From Streptococcus oralis subsp. dentisani (lineage in GTDB: Bacteria; Bacillota; Bacilli; Lactobacillales; Streptococcaceae): a stretch of DNA of 64,000 bases. The notes below the pieces were generated by a model. The model had not been told where the DNA came from. It did no database searches and was given only the letters and a program-made list of their open reading frames with translations. The stretch lies in assembly GCF_002096335.1 (NCBI RefSeq), contig NZ_NCUW01000030.1, forward strand, positions 310,001 through 374,000, given 5' to 3'. Both the position numbers and the translations under genes were made by a program. Position 1 is the first letter of the stretch. The number at the start of each line of letters is the position of its first letter. Below, piece after piece: positions 39,252 through 50,750 of the stretch.

Positions 39252-40160
39252 CTATTCTACCAATTGGGTGAAGTATTCTTCTAGGTTTTGACGGGCAAAG
39301 TAAATCTCATCAATAGTAACATCGGACAAAGTTAGTTGCTTAAGAATCTGTTTGACATCTTGTTCATTACCAAAGATATGGATTTCATTTTCAGGATTGA
39401 CAACCTTAAACTGGAGCTGGATTTGTTCTTTCAATACCTGACAAGCTCTTTCTTTATCGCTTGTTTTAAGCACAATATAATCCTCACTCAGTGTTTCAAA
39501 CTCAGCTTTACTAATTTCACGGATAATCTTACCTTGATCCAGAATACCAAAGCGATTAGCTAAGAGATAGAGTTCTGACAAGATATGGCTAGAGACGAGG
39601 ATGGTTATGCCTTTTTCTTGATTGAGCCGCTGGATCATGAGACGAAATTCTTTGATTCCAATTGGGTCGAGACCGTTAATAGGTTCATCAAGAATCAGGA
39701 AATCAGGTTTGGATAGGAGGGCAATAGCAATGCCAAGCCTTTGTTTCATTCCTAGTGAGAAATCACGAAAGACTTTTTTCCCTGTATCTGACAAGCCAAC
39801 ATAGTCCAAGGTCTCCTGAATCACCTTATCAGCATTTGGAATATGACGTATCATACAATAATATTTCAGATTTTGATAGGCTGTTAAGTGATTATGAGCT
39901 ACAGGTGATTCGATAACAGAACCAACTCGAGATAATGCCTTGGTCCACTCATTTTGTTCTTTGCTAGAAAAGAGGGAAACTGTACCTTTGTCAGCAAACA
40001 ATAATTGTGTAATGATTTTAATAAGAGTAGTTTTACCTGCTCCATTTTTTCCGATTAGACCATAAATATCTCCCTCTTTTATGGTTAGACTAAGATCTTG
40101 AAGAATAGCTTGGTTACCAAATTGTTTGGTCAGTCCATGAATTTCGAGTACTGTTTTCAT
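39252..40160 (-). CDS. ABC transporter ATP-binding protein (BcrA-like)
   Basis: The 302-residue ATPase has Walker A LIGKNGAGKTTLI, signature FSLGMKQRLGIA, Walker B FLILDEPINGLDP and the switch His in ILVSSHIL. The C-terminal 80 residues form the regulatory extension common in BcrA/DrrA-type proteins. ATG at 40160 is chosen for GGAG 7 bases before it; the frame remains open to 40214. Together with the permease it makes a two-gene exporter. The neighbouring two-component system may regulate it. Confidence 0.92.
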   Translation of the reverse strand: MKTVLEIHGLTKQFGNQAILQDLSLTIKEGDIYGLIGKNGAGKTTLIKIITQLLFADKGTVSLFSSKEQNEWTKALSRVGSVIESPVAHNHLTAYQNLKYYCMIRHIPNADKVIQETLDYVGLSDTGKKVFRDFSLGMKQRLGIAIALLSKPDFLILDEPINGLDPIGIKEFRLMIQRLNQEKGITILVSSHILSELYLLANRFGILDQGKIIREISKAEFETLSEDYIVLKTSDKERACQVLKEQIQLQFKVVNPENEIHIFGNEQDVKQILKQLTLSDVTIDEIYFARQNLEEYFTQLVE

Positions 40161-40261
40161 GATTTTCTCCTTTTGATTTATTTTTCTAACTTTAGTATAA
40201 GGTATAGAAATCAAAGAAAGCTCAAGTAATTCTAAAGAGTTTCTAAAGTTTTGTGATTCTT

Positions 40262-40292
40262 AAAAAACAAAACCCAGTTGATATGAACTGGG
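40262..40292 (-). terminator. Terminator of the Cof phosphatase gene
   Basis: Read on the - strand, CCCAGTT and AACTGGG (40273-40292) form a stem followed by a T-rich run down to 40262. Confidence 0.82.
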
Positions 40293-40300
40293 CTTCTAAA

Positions 40301-41110
40301 TTATAAAATATACTTCTCAATCGCACGCGCAACGCCTTCTTCTTCATTGCTTGCTGTAACGTCATTAGCAAGGGATTTTACATGGTCGCTGGCATTTCCC
40401 ATAGCAATGCCAAGTCCTGCAAACTGAAGCATTTCGAAATCGTTATTGGCATCGCCCATGGCCATAATTTCTGAGGGCTCGATCTTCAAAATCGCTGCTA
40501 GTCGAGAAAGAGCAGTAGCCTTTGTTGTTCCAAGTGGCATGGCTTCGTAAATGACAGGCTGTGAACGAACGCCGCTAAATCGTTGGCAGAGTTCCTTAGC
40601 GAACCGCTGCTCAAAATCGTCTGTTTGCTCTTTTGTTCCTAAAAACATGCCTTGGAACATCCGATACTTGCCACTAGTCGCATCCTCAAGGGAAATTTCA
40701 GTTAGGTCTGAGAAGACGAGCTTGGCATCATTTTGAACAATTTGATTAGGATTGCCACCGAGGACAAAATAATGTTTCTCATCAAAAAGAGTTAACTGGA
40801 CGTCGCTTTTTTCTGCTAGGTCATAAAGGTATTCAATGTCGGCTGGACTGAGTTCTTGCCAGTCAACTAGACTCCAGTCACTGGTCTGGTGAGTTGAACA
40901 ACCATTATTGACAATGACATACTCATTCTGGAGGTCCAGTCCTAGTTTTTTATAGTAGGGAAGGACACCGAAAAGCGGGCGACCTGTACAGAGAACCAGT
41001 TTGACACCTTTTTCAATGGCTTGGTGAATGGCAGTGATGTGGGCTTGCGGAATTTCCTTGGCTTCATTGAGGAGGGTTCCGTCCATATCCAAGGCTAGTA
41101 GTTTAATCAT
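40301..41110 (-). CDS. HAD-superfamily (Cof-type) phosphatase
   Basis: The 269-residue hydrolase has motif I DMDGTLL with the nucleophilic Asp near residue 8, motif II LCTGRP, the Lys of motif III (GTTKATAL) and motif IV MGDANNDFEML. The IIB-type cap lies between motifs II and III. Cof-type enzymes hydrolyse sugar phosphates and cofactor phosphates; the substrate is not predictable. AAAGGAAG precedes the ATG. Confidence 0.93.
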   Translation of the reverse strand: MIKLLALDMDGTLLNEAKEIPQAHITAIHQAIEKGVKLVLCTGRPLFGVLPYYKKLGLDLQNEYVIVNNGCSTHQTSDWSLVDWQELSPADIEYLYDLAEKSDVQLTLFDEKHYFVLGGNPNQIVQNDAKLVFSDLTEISLEDATSGKYRMFQGMFLGTKEQTDDFEQRFAKELCQRFSGVRSQPVIYEAMPLGTTKATALSRLAAILKIEPSEIMAMGDANNDFEMLQFAGLGIAMGNASDHVKSLANDVTASNEEEGVARAIEKYIL

Positions 41111-41140
41111 AAGACTTCCTTTTCTAGGTGTTTTGCTTTT

Positions 41141-41149
41141 ATTATAGCA
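41141..41149 (-). promoter_or_regulatory. Extended -10 promoter of the Cof gene
   Basis: TGCTATAAT on the - strand, 30 bases upstream of the start codon, diverging from the marR promoter. Confidence 0.7.
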
Positions 41150-41199
41150 TATAGACTATGAAATGTCTGACAGAATTGTAACATTTGGCTTTCCTTTTC

Positions 41200-41228
41200 T
41201 TGAAAAAGAAAATAAAATCTTATATAAT
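41200..41228 (+). promoter_or_regulatory. Promoter of the marR-EVE pair
   Basis: TTGAAA (41200-41205), 17-base spacer, TATAAT (41223-41228). Confidence 0.82.
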
Positions 41229-41256
41229 ATGTATACTTAATATTTAAGGAGAAAAA

Positions 41257-41718
41257 ATGCCACAATATCAGTTTAATTCAATTTATAAAAACGATGAAAC
41301 AGAGTCTACAGGTCTTCTGTTCATCAAAGTCTACAACAAATGGGAAAGCAACTTAAAAAGAGTCTTGAAATCAGTTGGACTCACTTTGCCCCAGTTTATC
41401 GTTTTAACTTCGCTTTTGTTTCAGTCTAATAGAGAGGAATATGTAACGCAAGTTGATATTGCTCGGTTCACTGGAATGGATGTCATGACGGTTTCCCAGA
41501 TTGTTAGACTACTGGAGAAGAAAGACTACATCAGACGCGATCAACACCCAAAGGATAGTCGGGCAAAACTGGTCTCAGTGACGAATTCTGGCGCGGATAA
41601 GGTCAATCAAGCTTTACCTTTAGTAGAAGGTGTTGATGAAGAATTTTTTGAAAAACTATCTAACGATAGAGAAGTTTTTAATCGCTTTTTAGTAGAGTTG
41701 GAGGATAAAAATGCCTAG
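41257..41718 (+). CDS. MarR-family transcriptional regulator
   Basis: The 153-residue protein has a winged helix-turn-helix: TLPQFIVLTSLLF, then VTQVDIARFTGMDVMTVSQIVRLLEKKDYIRR and the wing HPKDSRAKLVSVT. It starts after AAGGAG at normal spacing. The stop overlaps the EVE-domain gene by 8 bases. Ligand and targets are unknown; autoregulation is usual for the family. Confidence 0.9.
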   Translation: MPQYQFNSIYKNDETESTGLLFIKVYNKWESNLKRVLKSVGLTLPQFIVLTSLLFQSNREEYVTQVDIARFTGMDVMTVSQIVRLLEKKDYIRRDQHPKDSRAKLVSVTNSGADKVNQALPLVEGVDEEFFEKLSNDREVFNRFLVELEDKNA

Positions 41719-42130
41719 ATATTGGGTAGGAGTTGTTTCGAAGAACCATGTTTTAAGAGGAGTTGAGGGAAATTTTTGTCAGGTCTGTCATGGAAAGGGC
41801 GGCCCCTTAAATCGTATGAAAAAAGGTGACTATCTTTTATACTATAGCCCAAAATACGATATGAACGCTCAAGACAAGTTACAGGCTTTTGTGGCCGTAG
41901 GTAAAATTATAGACGACAAGGCCTATCAAGTAGAGCAATTTGAAGGATTCTTTCCCTTTAGACGAAATGTTGAGTATTATCAACCAGTCAAAGATTGCTC
42001 CATAGAAATAGCTAGACAACATTCTGAATGGAAAGACTATACTTCTCGACTTCGTTATGGACATTTTGAAGTTTCCAAAGACTTTTTCCTCTATATCTTT
42101 CAGCATATGAAAGTGGATGATGAAGGATGA
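41711..42130 (+). CDS. EVE domain protein (UPF0310)
   Basis: The 139-residue protein is a single EVE/PUA-like domain: PRYWVGVVSKNHVLRGVEGNF, KKGDYLLYYSPK, FVAVGKIID and FFPFRRNVEYY, close to the usual length. EVE domains bind modified bases in nucleic acid, and free-standing members are often linked to defence or RNA modification. Here it is translationally coupled to a MarR regulator. Its ligand is not evident. Confidence 0.88.
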   Translation: MPRYWVGVVSKNHVLRGVEGNFCQVCHGKGGPLNRMKKGDYLLYYSPKYDMNAQDKLQAFVAVGKIIDDKAYQVEQFEGFFPFRRNVEYYQPVKDCSIEIARQHSEWKDYTSRLRYGHFEVSKDFFLYIFQHMKVDDEG

Positions 42131-42171
42131 TTGATTTGCTAATTAAATGATTGTCAACTAGAATTTTGGAT

Positions 42172-42200
42172 TTGGACTGTGAAGCGAACTTTGCTATAAT
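42172..42200 (+). promoter_or_regulatory. Promoter of rexBA
   Basis: TTGGAC (42172-42177), 17-base spacer, TATAAT (42195-42200) with TG extension at 42192-42193. Confidence 0.75.
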
Positions 42201-42236
42201 AGAGTAAGAAACTTTGATAAACCAAACGAGGCTGAG

Positions 42237-45200
42237 ATGAAATTACTTTATACTGATATTCGGACTTCTTTGACTGAAATTTTAACGAGAGAGGCAGAAG
42301 AACTAGTTGCTGCAGGCAAGCGAGTTTTCTACATCGCCCCCAACTCTCTTTCATTTGAAAAGGAACGCGCCGTGCTGGAATGCTTGTCCCAGCAGGCTTC
42401 TTTTGCGATTACCGTCACGCGCTTTGCTCAAATGGCTCGTTACCTGGTTTTAAATGATTTGCCAGCTAAGACGAGTCTAGATGACATCGGTCTTGGGATG
42501 GCTTTTTATAAATGTCTTGCGGAACTAGATCCCAAGGACTTGCGTGTTTATGGTGCTATAAAGCAGGATCCTCAATTTATCCAGCAGTTGGTTGAACTTT
42601 ATCATGAGATGACGACTGCTCAGATGAGCTTTTTGGACTTGGAAAGTTTGACAGATGAGGACAAGCGGGCAGACTTACTCTTGATTTTTGAGAAAGTGAC
42701 TGCCTATCTTAATCAAGGTCAGTTGGCTCAGGGAAGTCAGTTGTCCCATTTGATTGAGGCTATTGAGAATGACAAGGTAAGTAGTGATTTCAGTCAGACT
42801 GCCTTGGTCATTGACGGATTTACCCGTTTTTCTGCTGAGGAAGAACATGTGGTGGATCTGCTCCATCGAAAAGGTGTCGAGATTGTTATTGGGGCTTATG
42901 CAAGCAAGAAAGCCTATATCAGTCCGTTCACTGAAGGGAATCTCTACCAAGCCAGTGTGGAATTTCTTCATCATTTGGGGGCAAAATACCAAACACCTGC
43001 TCAGGATCGTTCTCAGACACATGAGAAAATGGATAGTTTTGACAAGGCCTCTCGTTTGCTGGAGTCTTCTTATGACTTTTCAGAACTCGCTTTAGATGTT
43101 GATGAGAAGGACCGTGAAAATCTGCAAATCTGGTCTTGTTTGACGCAAAAAGAGGAGTTGGAATTAGTAGCCCGTAGCATTCGTCAGAAATTACATGACC
43201 ATCCAGATCTGAGTTACAAAAATTTTCGCATTCTCTTAGGGGATGTGGCTTCTTACCAGTTATCACTGAAAACCATTTTTGACCAGTACCAGATTCCTTT
43301 CTATCTAGGTAGAAGTGAATCCATGGCTCACCACCCTTTGACTCAGTATGTCGAGTCTATTTTACGTTTGAAACGCTACCGTTTCCGTCAGGAAGATTTG
43401 ATTAATCTCCTCAGAACTGGTCTGTATACTGACCTTAGCCAAGCGGATATTGATGCTTTTGAGCAATATCTCCGCTATCTTGGCATCAATGGCTTGCCAG
43501 CTTTTCAGCAGACCTTCACAAAGTCCCACCATGGAAAATTTGATTTAGAGCGTTTAAATTCTCTTCGTCTGCGAGTTTTGGTACCACTTGAAACCTTATT
43601 TGCCAGTCGGAAGCAAAAGACTGAAAATCTCTTGCAAAAGTGGAATACTTTTCTAAAAAATGCTGCTTTAAGCAAGCAGATGCAAGAATTGACAGCTACT
43701 ATGGAAACTCTAGAGCAGGAAAGACAGGAAGAAGTTTGGAAAACTTTCTGCCATGTTTTAGAACAATTTGCGACCGTTTTTGATGGTTCACAAGTTAGTT
43801 TGGAGGACTTCCTAGCCTTGCTCCACTCAGGGATGACTTTATCTCAGTATCGCACTATTCCAGCGACAGTGGACACAGTTCTGGTGCAGAGTTATGATTT
43901 GATTGCCCCTCTGACCGCTGACTTTGTCTATGCCATTGGACTCACTCAGGATCATTTGCCAAAAATCGCTCAAAATACAAGCCTTTTAACAGATGAAGAA
44001 AGGCAAAGCCTAAACCAAGCGACAGAAGAAGGAGCACGATTGCTGATTGCAAGCAGTGAAAACCTCAAGAAAAATCGCTATACCATGATTTCTTTAGTCA
44101 ATGCTGCCCGTAAGCAGTTGATTTTGTCAGCACCAACTCTTCTCAATGAAAACGAGAGCAAGGAATCTGCCTATCTTCATGAATTGGTAAGTTTTGGATT
44201 TAGCCGAAGAGAAAAGAGAATGAACCATAAAAATCTTAGCAAAGAAGATATGGGTTCTTATCACAGTCTCTTGTCTAGTCTCGTTGCCTATCATCAGCAA
44301 GCTGCTTCTAGTGAAAATGAACAAAATTTAACTTTCGTCACGGTCTTAGCGCGTGTCATGGGGAAAAAACTTGACCAAAAAGGCCTTGCCAATCCTGCCC
44401 TACCAACCAGCCCAAGCAGCAAGCCATTAGCAAAGGATACCTTGCAAGCTCTCTATCCAGCTGACAAGGAGTTTTACCTGTCTACCTCTGGTTTGACGGA
44501 GTTTTACCGCAATGAATATAGTTATTTCCTCCGTTATGTCCTTGGTTTGCAGGAAGAATTGCGCCTGCGCCCAGATGCTCGCAGTCACGGAAATTTCTTG
44601 CACCGTATTTTTGAACGTACCTTGAAATTGCCTTCTGAGAATCCGTTTGACCAACGTCTGGAGCAAGCTATTCAAGAAACCAGTCAGGAACGGGAATTTG
44701 AAGCCATTTATCAAGAAAGTTTGGAAGCCCAGTTTACCAAGGAAGTTCTTCTAGATGTCGCGCGGACCACTGGCCACATCCTACGTCATAATCCAGCCAT
44801 CGAAACCATCCAAGAAGAAGCAACATTTGGTAGCAAAGACCAAGCATTTATCCATTTGGATAATGGCCGTAGTGTTTTTGTGCGAGGTAAGGTTGACCGC
44901 ATTGATCGCCTGAAAGCCGATGGAGCACTAGGGGTGGTAGACTACAAGTCTAGTTTGACTCAGTTCCAGTTTCCTCATTTCTTTAATGGGCTTAATTCCC
45001 AACTGCCAACCTATCTTGCTGCTCTTAAAGGAGAAGGGGAGCAGAACTTTTTCGGCGCCATGTACTTGGAAATGGCTGATCCTGTTCAATCTCTGCTGAC
45101 CGTTAAGAGTTTAGCAGGTGCAGTAGTAGAAGCCAGCAAGTCAATGAAATACCAAGGGATCTTTTTAGAAAAAGAAAGCAGTCATTTGGGTGAGTTTTAC

Positions 45201-45515
45201 AATAAAAATAAGGCCAACCAGCTGACTGATGAGGAGTTCCAGCTCTTACTAGACTATAATGCCCATCTTTACAAGAAAGCAGCTGAGAAGATTTTAGAAG
45301 GCCAGTTCGCTATCAATCCATACACAGAGAACGGAAGAAGTATTGCCCCATACGTCCAGCAACATCAAGCCATTACAGGATTTGAAGCCAATTACCATTT
45401 GGGTCAAGCTCGTTTCCTAGAAAAGTTAGACCTAGCTGCTGATGGCAAGCGTCTGGTCGGAGAAAAACTCAAGCAAGCATGGTTTGAAAAAATGAGAGAG
45501 GAGTTGAATCGATGA
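42237..45515 (+). CDS. rexB: ATP-dependent helicase/nuclease subunit RexB
   Basis: The 1092-residue protein is the streptococcal AddB equivalent that with RexA makes the Chi-regulated double-strand-break resection enzyme. The C-terminal nuclease shows [24 protein letters not shown], a PD-(D/E)XK core. The N-terminus ([20 protein letters not shown]) lacks a Walker A lysine motif, so RexB does not look like an active motor. I see no C-terminal iron-sulphur Cys cluster. The end overlaps rexA in ATGA. Confidence 0.95.
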   Translation: MKLLYTDIRTSLTEILTREAEELVAAGKRVFYIAPNSLSFEKERAVLECLSQQASFAITVTRFAQMARYLVLNDLPAKTSLDDIGLGMAFYKCLAELDPKDLRVYGAIKQDPQFIQQLVELYHEMTTAQMSFLDLESLTDEDKRADLLLIFEKVTAYLNQGQLAQGSQLSHLIEAIENDKVSSDFSQTALVIDGFTRFSAEEEHVVDLLHRKGVEIVIGAYASKKAYISPFTEGNLYQASVEFLHHLGAKYQTPAQDRSQTHEKMDSFDKASRLLESSYDFSELALDVDEKDRENLQIWSCLTQKEELELVARSIRQKLHDHPDLSYKNFRILLGDVASYQLSLKTIFDQYQIPFYLGRSESMAHHPLTQYVESILRLKRYRFRQEDLINLLRTGLYTDLSQADIDAFEQYLRYLGINGLPAFQQTFTKSHHGKFDLERLNSLRLRVLVPLETLFASRKQKTENLLQKWNTFLKNAALSKQMQELTATMETLEQERQEEVWKTFCHVLEQFATVFDGSQVSLEDFLALLHSGMTLSQYRTIPATVDTVLVQSYDLIAPLTADFVYAIGLTQDHLPKIAQNTSLLTDEERQSLNQATEEGARLLIASSENLKKNRYTMISLVNAARKQLILSAPTLLNENESKESAYLHELVSFGFSRREKRMNHKNLSKEDMGSYHSLLSSLVAYHQQAASSENEQNLTFVTVLARVMGKKLDQKGLANPALPTSPSSKPLAKDTLQALYPADKEFYLSTSGLTEFYRNEYSYFLRYVLGLQEELRLRPDARSHGNFLHRIFERTLKLPSENPFDQRLEQAIQETSQEREFEAIYQESLEAQFTKEVLLDVARTTGHILRHNPAIETIQEEATFGSKDQAFIHLDNGRSVFVRGKVDRIDRLKADGALGVVDYKSSLTQFQFPHFFNGLNSQLPTYLAALKGEGEQNFFGAMYLEMADPVQSLLTVKSLAGAVVEASKSMKYQGIFLEKESSHLGEFYNKNKANQLTDEEFQLLLDYNAHLYKKAAEKILEGQFAINPYTENGRSIAPYVQQHQAITGFEANYHLGQARFLEKLDLAADGKRLVGEKLKQAWFEKMREELNR

Positions 45516-48500
45516 AGCCTATTTCCTTCTTAACTGAGGAAGAGATTCAAAAACTGCAAGTAGCAGAAGCGAGTTCGAGCAAGGAACAGAAGAAAACAGC
45601 CGAGCAAATCGAAGCGATTTATACTGCGGGTCAGAACATCCTAGTCTCAGCATCTGCTGGTTCTGGGAAAACCTTTGTCATGGCAGAGCGCATTCTGGAC
45701 CAATTGGAACGTGGTGTGGAAATCAGTCAACTCTTTATCTCAACCTTTACCGTTAAGGCTGCGACTGAACTCAAGGAACGCTTGGAGAAAAAAATCAGCC
45801 AGCAAATCCAAGAAACCGATGATGTTGATCTTAAACAACACTTGGGACGTCAGTTGGCAGATCTGCCAAACGCGGCCATCGGAACCATGGATTCCTTCAC
45901 ACAAAAATTCCTCGGCAAACATGGCTATCTGATTGATATTGCACCCAATTTTAGTATTCTACAAAATGAAAGTGAACAGTTAATCTTAAAAAACGAAGTT
46001 TTTCATCAGGTGTTTGAAGAGCATTATCAAGATGAAAATAAAGAGAAATTTAGTCGTTTGGTGAAGAACTTTGCTGGGAGAGGCAAGGATGAACGTGGTC
46101 TGCGTCAGCAAGTCTACAAAATTTATGACTTTTTACAATCTACTAGCAGCCCTCAGAAATGGCTAAGTGAATCTTTCCTCAAAGGCTTTGAAGAGGCTGA
46201 TTTTACCAGTGAAAAAGAAAAACTGACTGAGCAAATCAAGCAGGCGCTTTGGGATTTGGAAAGCTTTTTCCGTTATCATCTAGATAATGATGCCAAAGAG
46301 TTCCCCAAAGCTGCCTATTTAGAAGCTATTCAAGATGTTTTGGATGAAATTAGCTCCTTAAATCACGAGTCTGATAGTCAGGCTTATCAAGAAGTGCTTG
46401 TTCGTGTTGTCGCCATCTCAAAGGAGAAAAATGGTCGGGCTCTAGCTAACTCTAGTCGAAAGGCTGATTTGAAGCCACTTGCAGATGCTTATAACGAGGA
46501 GAGAAAATCCCAGTTTGCAAAACTTGGACAGCTAGCTGATCAGGTAACGATTCTTGACTATCAAGAGCGTTATCATGGAGACATTTGGGAGCTAGCTAAA
46601 ACTTTCCAAAACTTTATTAGTGATTTTGTGGAGGCTTATCGTGAGCGTAAACGCCAGGAAAATGCCTTTGAATTTGCTGATATCAGCCATTACACCATTG
46701 AAATTTTAGAGAATTTCCTACATGTCCGTGAGGCTTATCAGGAGCGATTTCACGAAGTCATGGTCGATGAGTATCAGGATACCAACCACATTCAAGAACG
46801 GATGCTGGAATTGCTGTCAAATGGTCATAATCGCTTTATGGTAGGAGATATCAAGCAGTCCATCTACCGTTTCCGTCAGGCAGATCCACAGATTTTTAAT
46901 GAGAAGTTCCAACGCTATGCGAAAAATCCCCAAGAAGGCAAGTTGATTCTTCTTAAAGAAAATTTCCGCAGTAGTTCAGAAGTGCTATCGGCAACCAACC
47001 ATGTCTTTGAACGGCTCATGGACCAAGAAGTCGGAGAAATCAACTATGATAGCATGCACCAGCTTGTTTTTGCCAATACCAAACTAACTCCCAACCCTGA
47101 GAACAAAGCAGAATTTCTCCTCTACGATAAGGACGACAGTGGGCAAGAGGAAGAAGAGGGTCAGACAGATACGAAACTCACAGGTGAAATGCGCTTAGTC
47201 ATCAAGGAAATCCTAAAGCTCCATCAAGAGAAAGGTGTGGCCTTTAAGGAAATTGCCCTTTTGACTTCCAGTCGCAGTCGTAATGACCAGATACTCCTAG
47301 CTCTGTCTGAGTACGGGATTCCTGTAAAAACAGATGGAGAACAAAACAATTACCTCCAATCTCTAGAAGTGCAAGTCATGCTAGACACTCTTCGTGTTAT
47401 TCACAATCCCCTGCAAGACTATGCCTTGGTTGCGCTTATGAAGTCTCCAATGTTTAGCTTTGATGAGGACGAGTTAGCACGTTTCTCCCTTCAGAAAGCA
47501 GCTGATAAAGTCCAAGAGAATCTTTATGAGAAACTGATTAATGCTCAAAAACAGGAAACCGAGAGTAAAGAATTAATTCACTCAGCTTTAGCGGAAAAAC
47601 TAATCCAATTCATGGATATCTTGGATTCTTGGCGCTTATATGCCAAAACCCACTCCCTCTATGACTTGATTTGGAAGATATACAACGATCGTTTTTACTA
47701 TGATTATGTCGGAGCCTTGCCTAACGGTCCTGCCAGACAAGCCAACCTCTATGCCTTAGCTTTGAGAGCAGACCAGTTTGAAAAGAGTAATTTCAAGGGC
47801 TTGTCTCGTTTCATTCGTATGATTGATCAGGTTTTGGAAGCACAGCATGATCTTGCAAGCGTGGCCGTCGCACCGCCTAAAGACGCAGTAGAACTCATGA
47901 CCATTCACAAGAGTAAAGGACTGGAGTTTCCTTATGTCTTTATCCTCAACATGGATCAAGATTTTAATAAGCAAGACTCAATGTCTGATGTTATTCTCAG
48001 TCGGCAGAATGGGCTTGGTGTCAAATACATTGCCAAGGTGGAAACAGGAGCAGTAGAAGCACACTATCCTAAAACCATTAAACTCTCCATTCCTAGCCTT
48101 ACTTATACGCAGAATGAAGAAGAACTGAAACTGGCTAGCTATTCAGAGCAGATGCGTCTGCTGTATGTTGCCATGACACGGGCTGAGAAAAAGTTTTATC
48201 TTGTCGGTAAGGGCTCTCGTGAAAAGCTGGAAGCCAAGGAATATCCAGCATCTGAAAACGGAAAACTAGATAAAAATACCAGACTTCAAGCAAGGAATTT
48301 CCAAGATTGGATCTGGGCTATCACTAAAGTATTTGCCAAGGAAAATCTCAACTTTAGCTATCGTTTTGTTGGTGAAGACCAGCTGACCAGAGAAGCTATT
48401 GGTCAATTGGAAAATAAGAGTCCTCTACAAGATAGCTCTCAAGCAGACAATCGTCAGTCAGAAATCATCAAAGAAGCCCTTGAAATGCTAAAAGAAGTAG

Positions 48501-49165
48501 AAGTCTATAATACTCTGCACCATGCGGCTATTGAACTCCCTAGTGTCCAAACTCCTAGCCAAATCAAGAAATTCTATGAACCGGTTATGGATATGGAAGG
48601 TGTTCAAATTGCTAACCAAATCAAATCACCAGAGAAACATATCAGCTTCGATTTACCAGATTTTTCAACTAAAGAAAAGGTAACTGGAGCGGAGATTGGT
48701 AGTGCAACCCACGAACTCATGCAGCGAATTGACCTCAGTCAGCAACCAACACTTGCTAGCCTGAAAGATACTCTCAAACAAGTTCAAACGAGTCCAGCTG
48801 TCAGAGACAAGATCAATCTTGCGAAAATCCTAGCTTTCTTTGACACACCACTTGGTCAGGAGATTCTCGCTAACACAAATCATCTCTATCGAGAGCAACC
48901 TTTCTCCATGCTCAAACGAGACCAAAAGAGTCAGGAAGATTTTGTTGTCCGTGGTATCCTTGATGGATATCTGCTTTTCGAGAATCGTATCGTTCTTTTT
49001 GACTATAAGACAGACCGCTATGATGAACCAAGTCAACTCATAGCCCGCTATCGTGGGCAGTTAGCCCTCTACGGAGAAGCTTTATCACGAGCCTATTCGA
49101 TTGACAATATTGAAAAATACTTGATTTTACTCGGTAAAGACGAGGTTCAAGTTGTAAAAGTATAA
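45512..49165 (+). CDS. rexA: ATP-dependent helicase/nuclease subunit RexA
   Basis: The 1217-residue UvrD-type helicase-nuclease has Walker [18 protein letters not shown] near residues 48-64, motif [29 protein letters not shown], motif [19 protein letters not shown] and [14 protein letters not shown], and a C-terminal nuclease with [14 protein letters not shown]. It repairs double-strand breaks and degrades linear DNA. Length is normal. A short gene of unknown function follows 17 bases later. Confidence 0.96.
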   Translation: MKPISFLTEEEIQKLQVAEASSSKEQKKTAEQIEAIYTAGQNILVSASAGSGKTFVMAERILDQLERGVEISQLFISTFTVKAATELKERLEKKISQQIQETDDVDLKQHLGRQLADLPNAAIGTMDSFTQKFLGKHGYLIDIAPNFSILQNESEQLILKNEVFHQVFEEHYQDENKEKFSRLVKNFAGRGKDERGLRQQVYKIYDFLQSTSSPQKWLSESFLKGFEEADFTSEKEKLTEQIKQALWDLESFFRYHLDNDAKEFPKAAYLEAIQDVLDEISSLNHESDSQAYQEVLVRVVAISKEKNGRALANSSRKADLKPLADAYNEERKSQFAKLGQLADQVTILDYQERYHGDIWELAKTFQNFISDFVEAYRERKRQENAFEFADISHYTIEILENFLHVREAYQERFHEVMVDEYQDTNHIQERMLELLSNGHNRFMVGDIKQSIYRFRQADPQIFNEKFQRYAKNPQEGKLILLKENFRSSSEVLSATNHVFERLMDQEVGEINYDSMHQLVFANTKLTPNPENKAEFLLYDKDDSGQEEEEGQTDTKLTGEMRLVIKEILKLHQEKGVAFKEIALLTSSRSRNDQILLALSEYGIPVKTDGEQNNYLQSLEVQVMLDTLRVIHNPLQDYALVALMKSPMFSFDEDELARFSLQKAADKVQENLYEKLINAQKQETESKELIHSALAEKLIQFMDILDSWRLYAKTHSLYDLIWKIYNDRFYYDYVGALPNGPARQANLYALALRADQFEKSNFKGLSRFIRMIDQVLEAQHDLASVAVAPPKDAVELMTIHKSKGLEFPYVFILNMDQDFNKQDSMSDVILSRQNGLGVKYIAKVETGAVEAHYPKTIKLSIPSLTYTQNEEELKLASYSEQMRLLYVAMTRAEKKFYLVGKGSREKLEAKEYPASENGKLDKNTRLQARNFQDWIWAITKVFAKENLNFSYRFVGEDQLTREAIGQLENKSPLQDSSQADNRQSEIIKEALEMLKEVEVYNTLHHAAIELPSVQTPSQIKKFYEPVMDMEGVQIANQIKSPEKHISFDLPDFSTKEKVTGAEIGSATHELMQRIDLSQQPTLASLKDTLKQVQTSPAVRDKINLAKILAFFDTPLGQEILANTNHLYREQPFSMLKRDQKSQEDFVVRGILDGYLLFENRIVLFDYKTDRYDEPSQLIARYRGQLALYGEALSRAYSIDNIEKYLILLGKDEVQVVKV

Positions 49166-49182
49166 TCTAGAAAGGAGACCTC

Positions 49183-50361
49183 ATGCCACTTCCAGTTAGA
49201 AAATCCCTGCATGACGCAGTTTTACAAGCTTCGCAAGCAAATACTTGGGATCAAGCTACCAAGGAATGGAATGAAGTTTCCTTGATTTTTAATGGCATTG
49301 GCCGTAGCAATTGTATCTGCGGAAATGCCATTAAGTACGCTTACGAACTCTTTAACAATGTTACAGGACAACGTCTCTTTCCTATCGGCAGTGACTGTGT
49401 TCGCCATTTTCATCGATTAAGTCTTGACCAGCAACTAGAAGAGGAAGAAAAACTTCTCAGAAAGCTGGAAAATCTGACTAAAAAAGGCAAGAAAAAGGAA
49501 AAAATCAAGGTCAATAAAAGTGACTTTGACGAACGACTTCTAAAATGGTTTTGGGAAAAAGGTGTTTTCAAAGCCAATCGTGGCAATCAATTCACACCTG
49601 AGAGAGACTACCAGCTTTTCTTAGAAGTCTTTCAAGGCGGAAGTTGGACCAAGGCAGAGCCAAAGAAGAAGGCTCGTATGGAAGAAGTGCTGGAAAAGTG
49701 TATCAAACCTTTTTTACTTGGTAAGACCGACGACCAACTATACCTTGTAAAGCTAGGCAAGGAGAAAATCGACTACGAGCAGCATTTACGGATTCAGGCA
49801 GAGAAAGAACGTAAGAAAAGAGATAAAATTGCCAAACAATACGCTGACAATCTCATCCTTGCCATGGGGCCCGCTGAACGAGCTTATCAAGATTACTTCG
49901 GCTTTACAGAAACTCTCACACAAGAAGAACGAAAGTGGGAAAAAATTCTTTTTGGAAAGAATAGAGAAGAACGTACTCTCAAGGCAAAGCAAGATCAGAA
50001 AGAGCTGGAAAAAGACCAGAGAATTGCGAATCAAGATCCTCTCGGGAGAAAGCAGAAGCAGACTTGGATTCTTAATTCTTATTTTCGTGATTTGCCTGAT
50101 GAAAAAACCAGATTCTCCCGACTCTTACTAGAATATCGAAAAACTGGAGAAGTGCACTTTTCAGAGGATTACATGTCTGAGCATTTAATCGACTTTTTCT
50201 ACAAGATGAAGGCCTTTGAGTTTGAAATTGCTCCAGATCAGGTGAGGAATTTTCTAAAAGAATGTCTAGAAACGGACCACCTATCTTCAGCTCAATCAAC
50301 TTGGATTAGAGGGATTTTGACCAACTGCCTTCACCCTTTTTTAGATAGATTGCTCATATAG
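49183..50361 (+). CDS. Hypothetical 392-residue protein downstream of rexA
   Basis: I do not recognise a characterised family. The first 75 residues hold a Cys pattern (NCICGNAIKYAYEL, then PIGSDCVRHF) that could bind zinc. A highly basic, Lys/Glu-rich helical region with a long predicted coiled coil follows (about residues 80-300). There is no signal peptide or membrane segment. AAAGGAGA lies at good spacing before the ATG, 17 bases after the rexA stop, so it is likely in the rexBA transcript. A nucleic-acid-linked role is a guess from the basic composition and context. Confidence 0.75.
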   Translation: MPLPVRKSLHDAVLQASQANTWDQATKEWNEVSLIFNGIGRSNCICGNAIKYAYELFNNVTGQRLFPIGSDCVRHFHRLSLDQQLEEEEKLLRKLENLTKKGKKKEKIKVNKSDFDERLLKWFWEKGVFKANRGNQFTPERDYQLFLEVFQGGSWTKAEPKKKARMEEVLEKCIKPFLLGKTDDQLYLVKLGKEKIDYEQHLRIQAEKERKKRDKIAKQYADNLILAMGPAERAYQDYFGFTETLTQEERKWEKILFGKNREERTLKAKQDQKELEKDQRIANQDPLGRKQKQTWILNSYFRDLPDEKTRFSRLLLEYRKTGEVHFSEDYMSEHLIDFFYKMKAFEFEIAPDQVRNFLKECLETDHLSSAQSTWIRGILTNCLHPFLDRLLI

Positions 50362-50363
50362 AA

Positions 50364-50395
50364 AAATCCTACCTTGTTTATGCATGGTAGGATTT
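50364..50395. terminator. Bidirectional terminator between convergent genes
   Basis: AAATCCTACC (50364-50373) and GGTAGGATTT (50386-50395) form a perfect 10-bp stem. The - strand side runs into five T. The last bases of the toxin gene overlap it. Confidence 0.85.
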
Positions 50396-50750
50396 ATGTA
50401 TCTCCAAAGATGTACTGGTAAAGTTGGACGACTTTCTGAAAACACTGTGTGTCCATTCTTGTTATTTTTTGAGCATTGCGCATCCGAAAATCAAAGGTAT
50501 ACAGTTGAAATGGGTTGACAGCACCATCTACCTTATCCGACGAGACAGGAACGAGCAGGCCTTTTTCTGCTAAATGCTGCTGACCATGGGTGATAGGACA
50601 GACAGCCACAAAACCAGTTTGCAAAGCATATTCTCTCCTAGACACAACCAAGGCAGGCCGCCGTTTTTGAATTTCCCGACCAACTGATGGATCAAAGTCT
50701 AGCCAAATGATATCTTGTTTTTCAGGAATATAATCACATTTCGCTATCAA
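50394..50750 (-). CDS. PemK/MazF-type endoribonuclease toxin
   Basis: The 118-residue toxin has the MazF/PemK barrel: YIPEKQDIIWLDFDPSVGREIQKRRPALVVS, FVAVCPITH, and DGAVNPFQL with catalytic Arg in QKRRPALV and a Thr in CPITHG. Members cleave mRNA at short sequences. Its start overlaps the end of the antitoxin gene by 17 bases, the usual toxin-antitoxin coupling. The antitoxin precedes it on the same strand. Confidence 0.92.
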   Translation of the reverse strand: MIAKCDYIPEKQDIIWLDFDPSVGREIQKRRPALVVSRREYALQTGFVAVCPITHGQQHLAEKGLLVPVSSDKVDGAVNPFQLYTFDFRMRNAQKITRMDTQCFQKVVQLYQYIFGDT

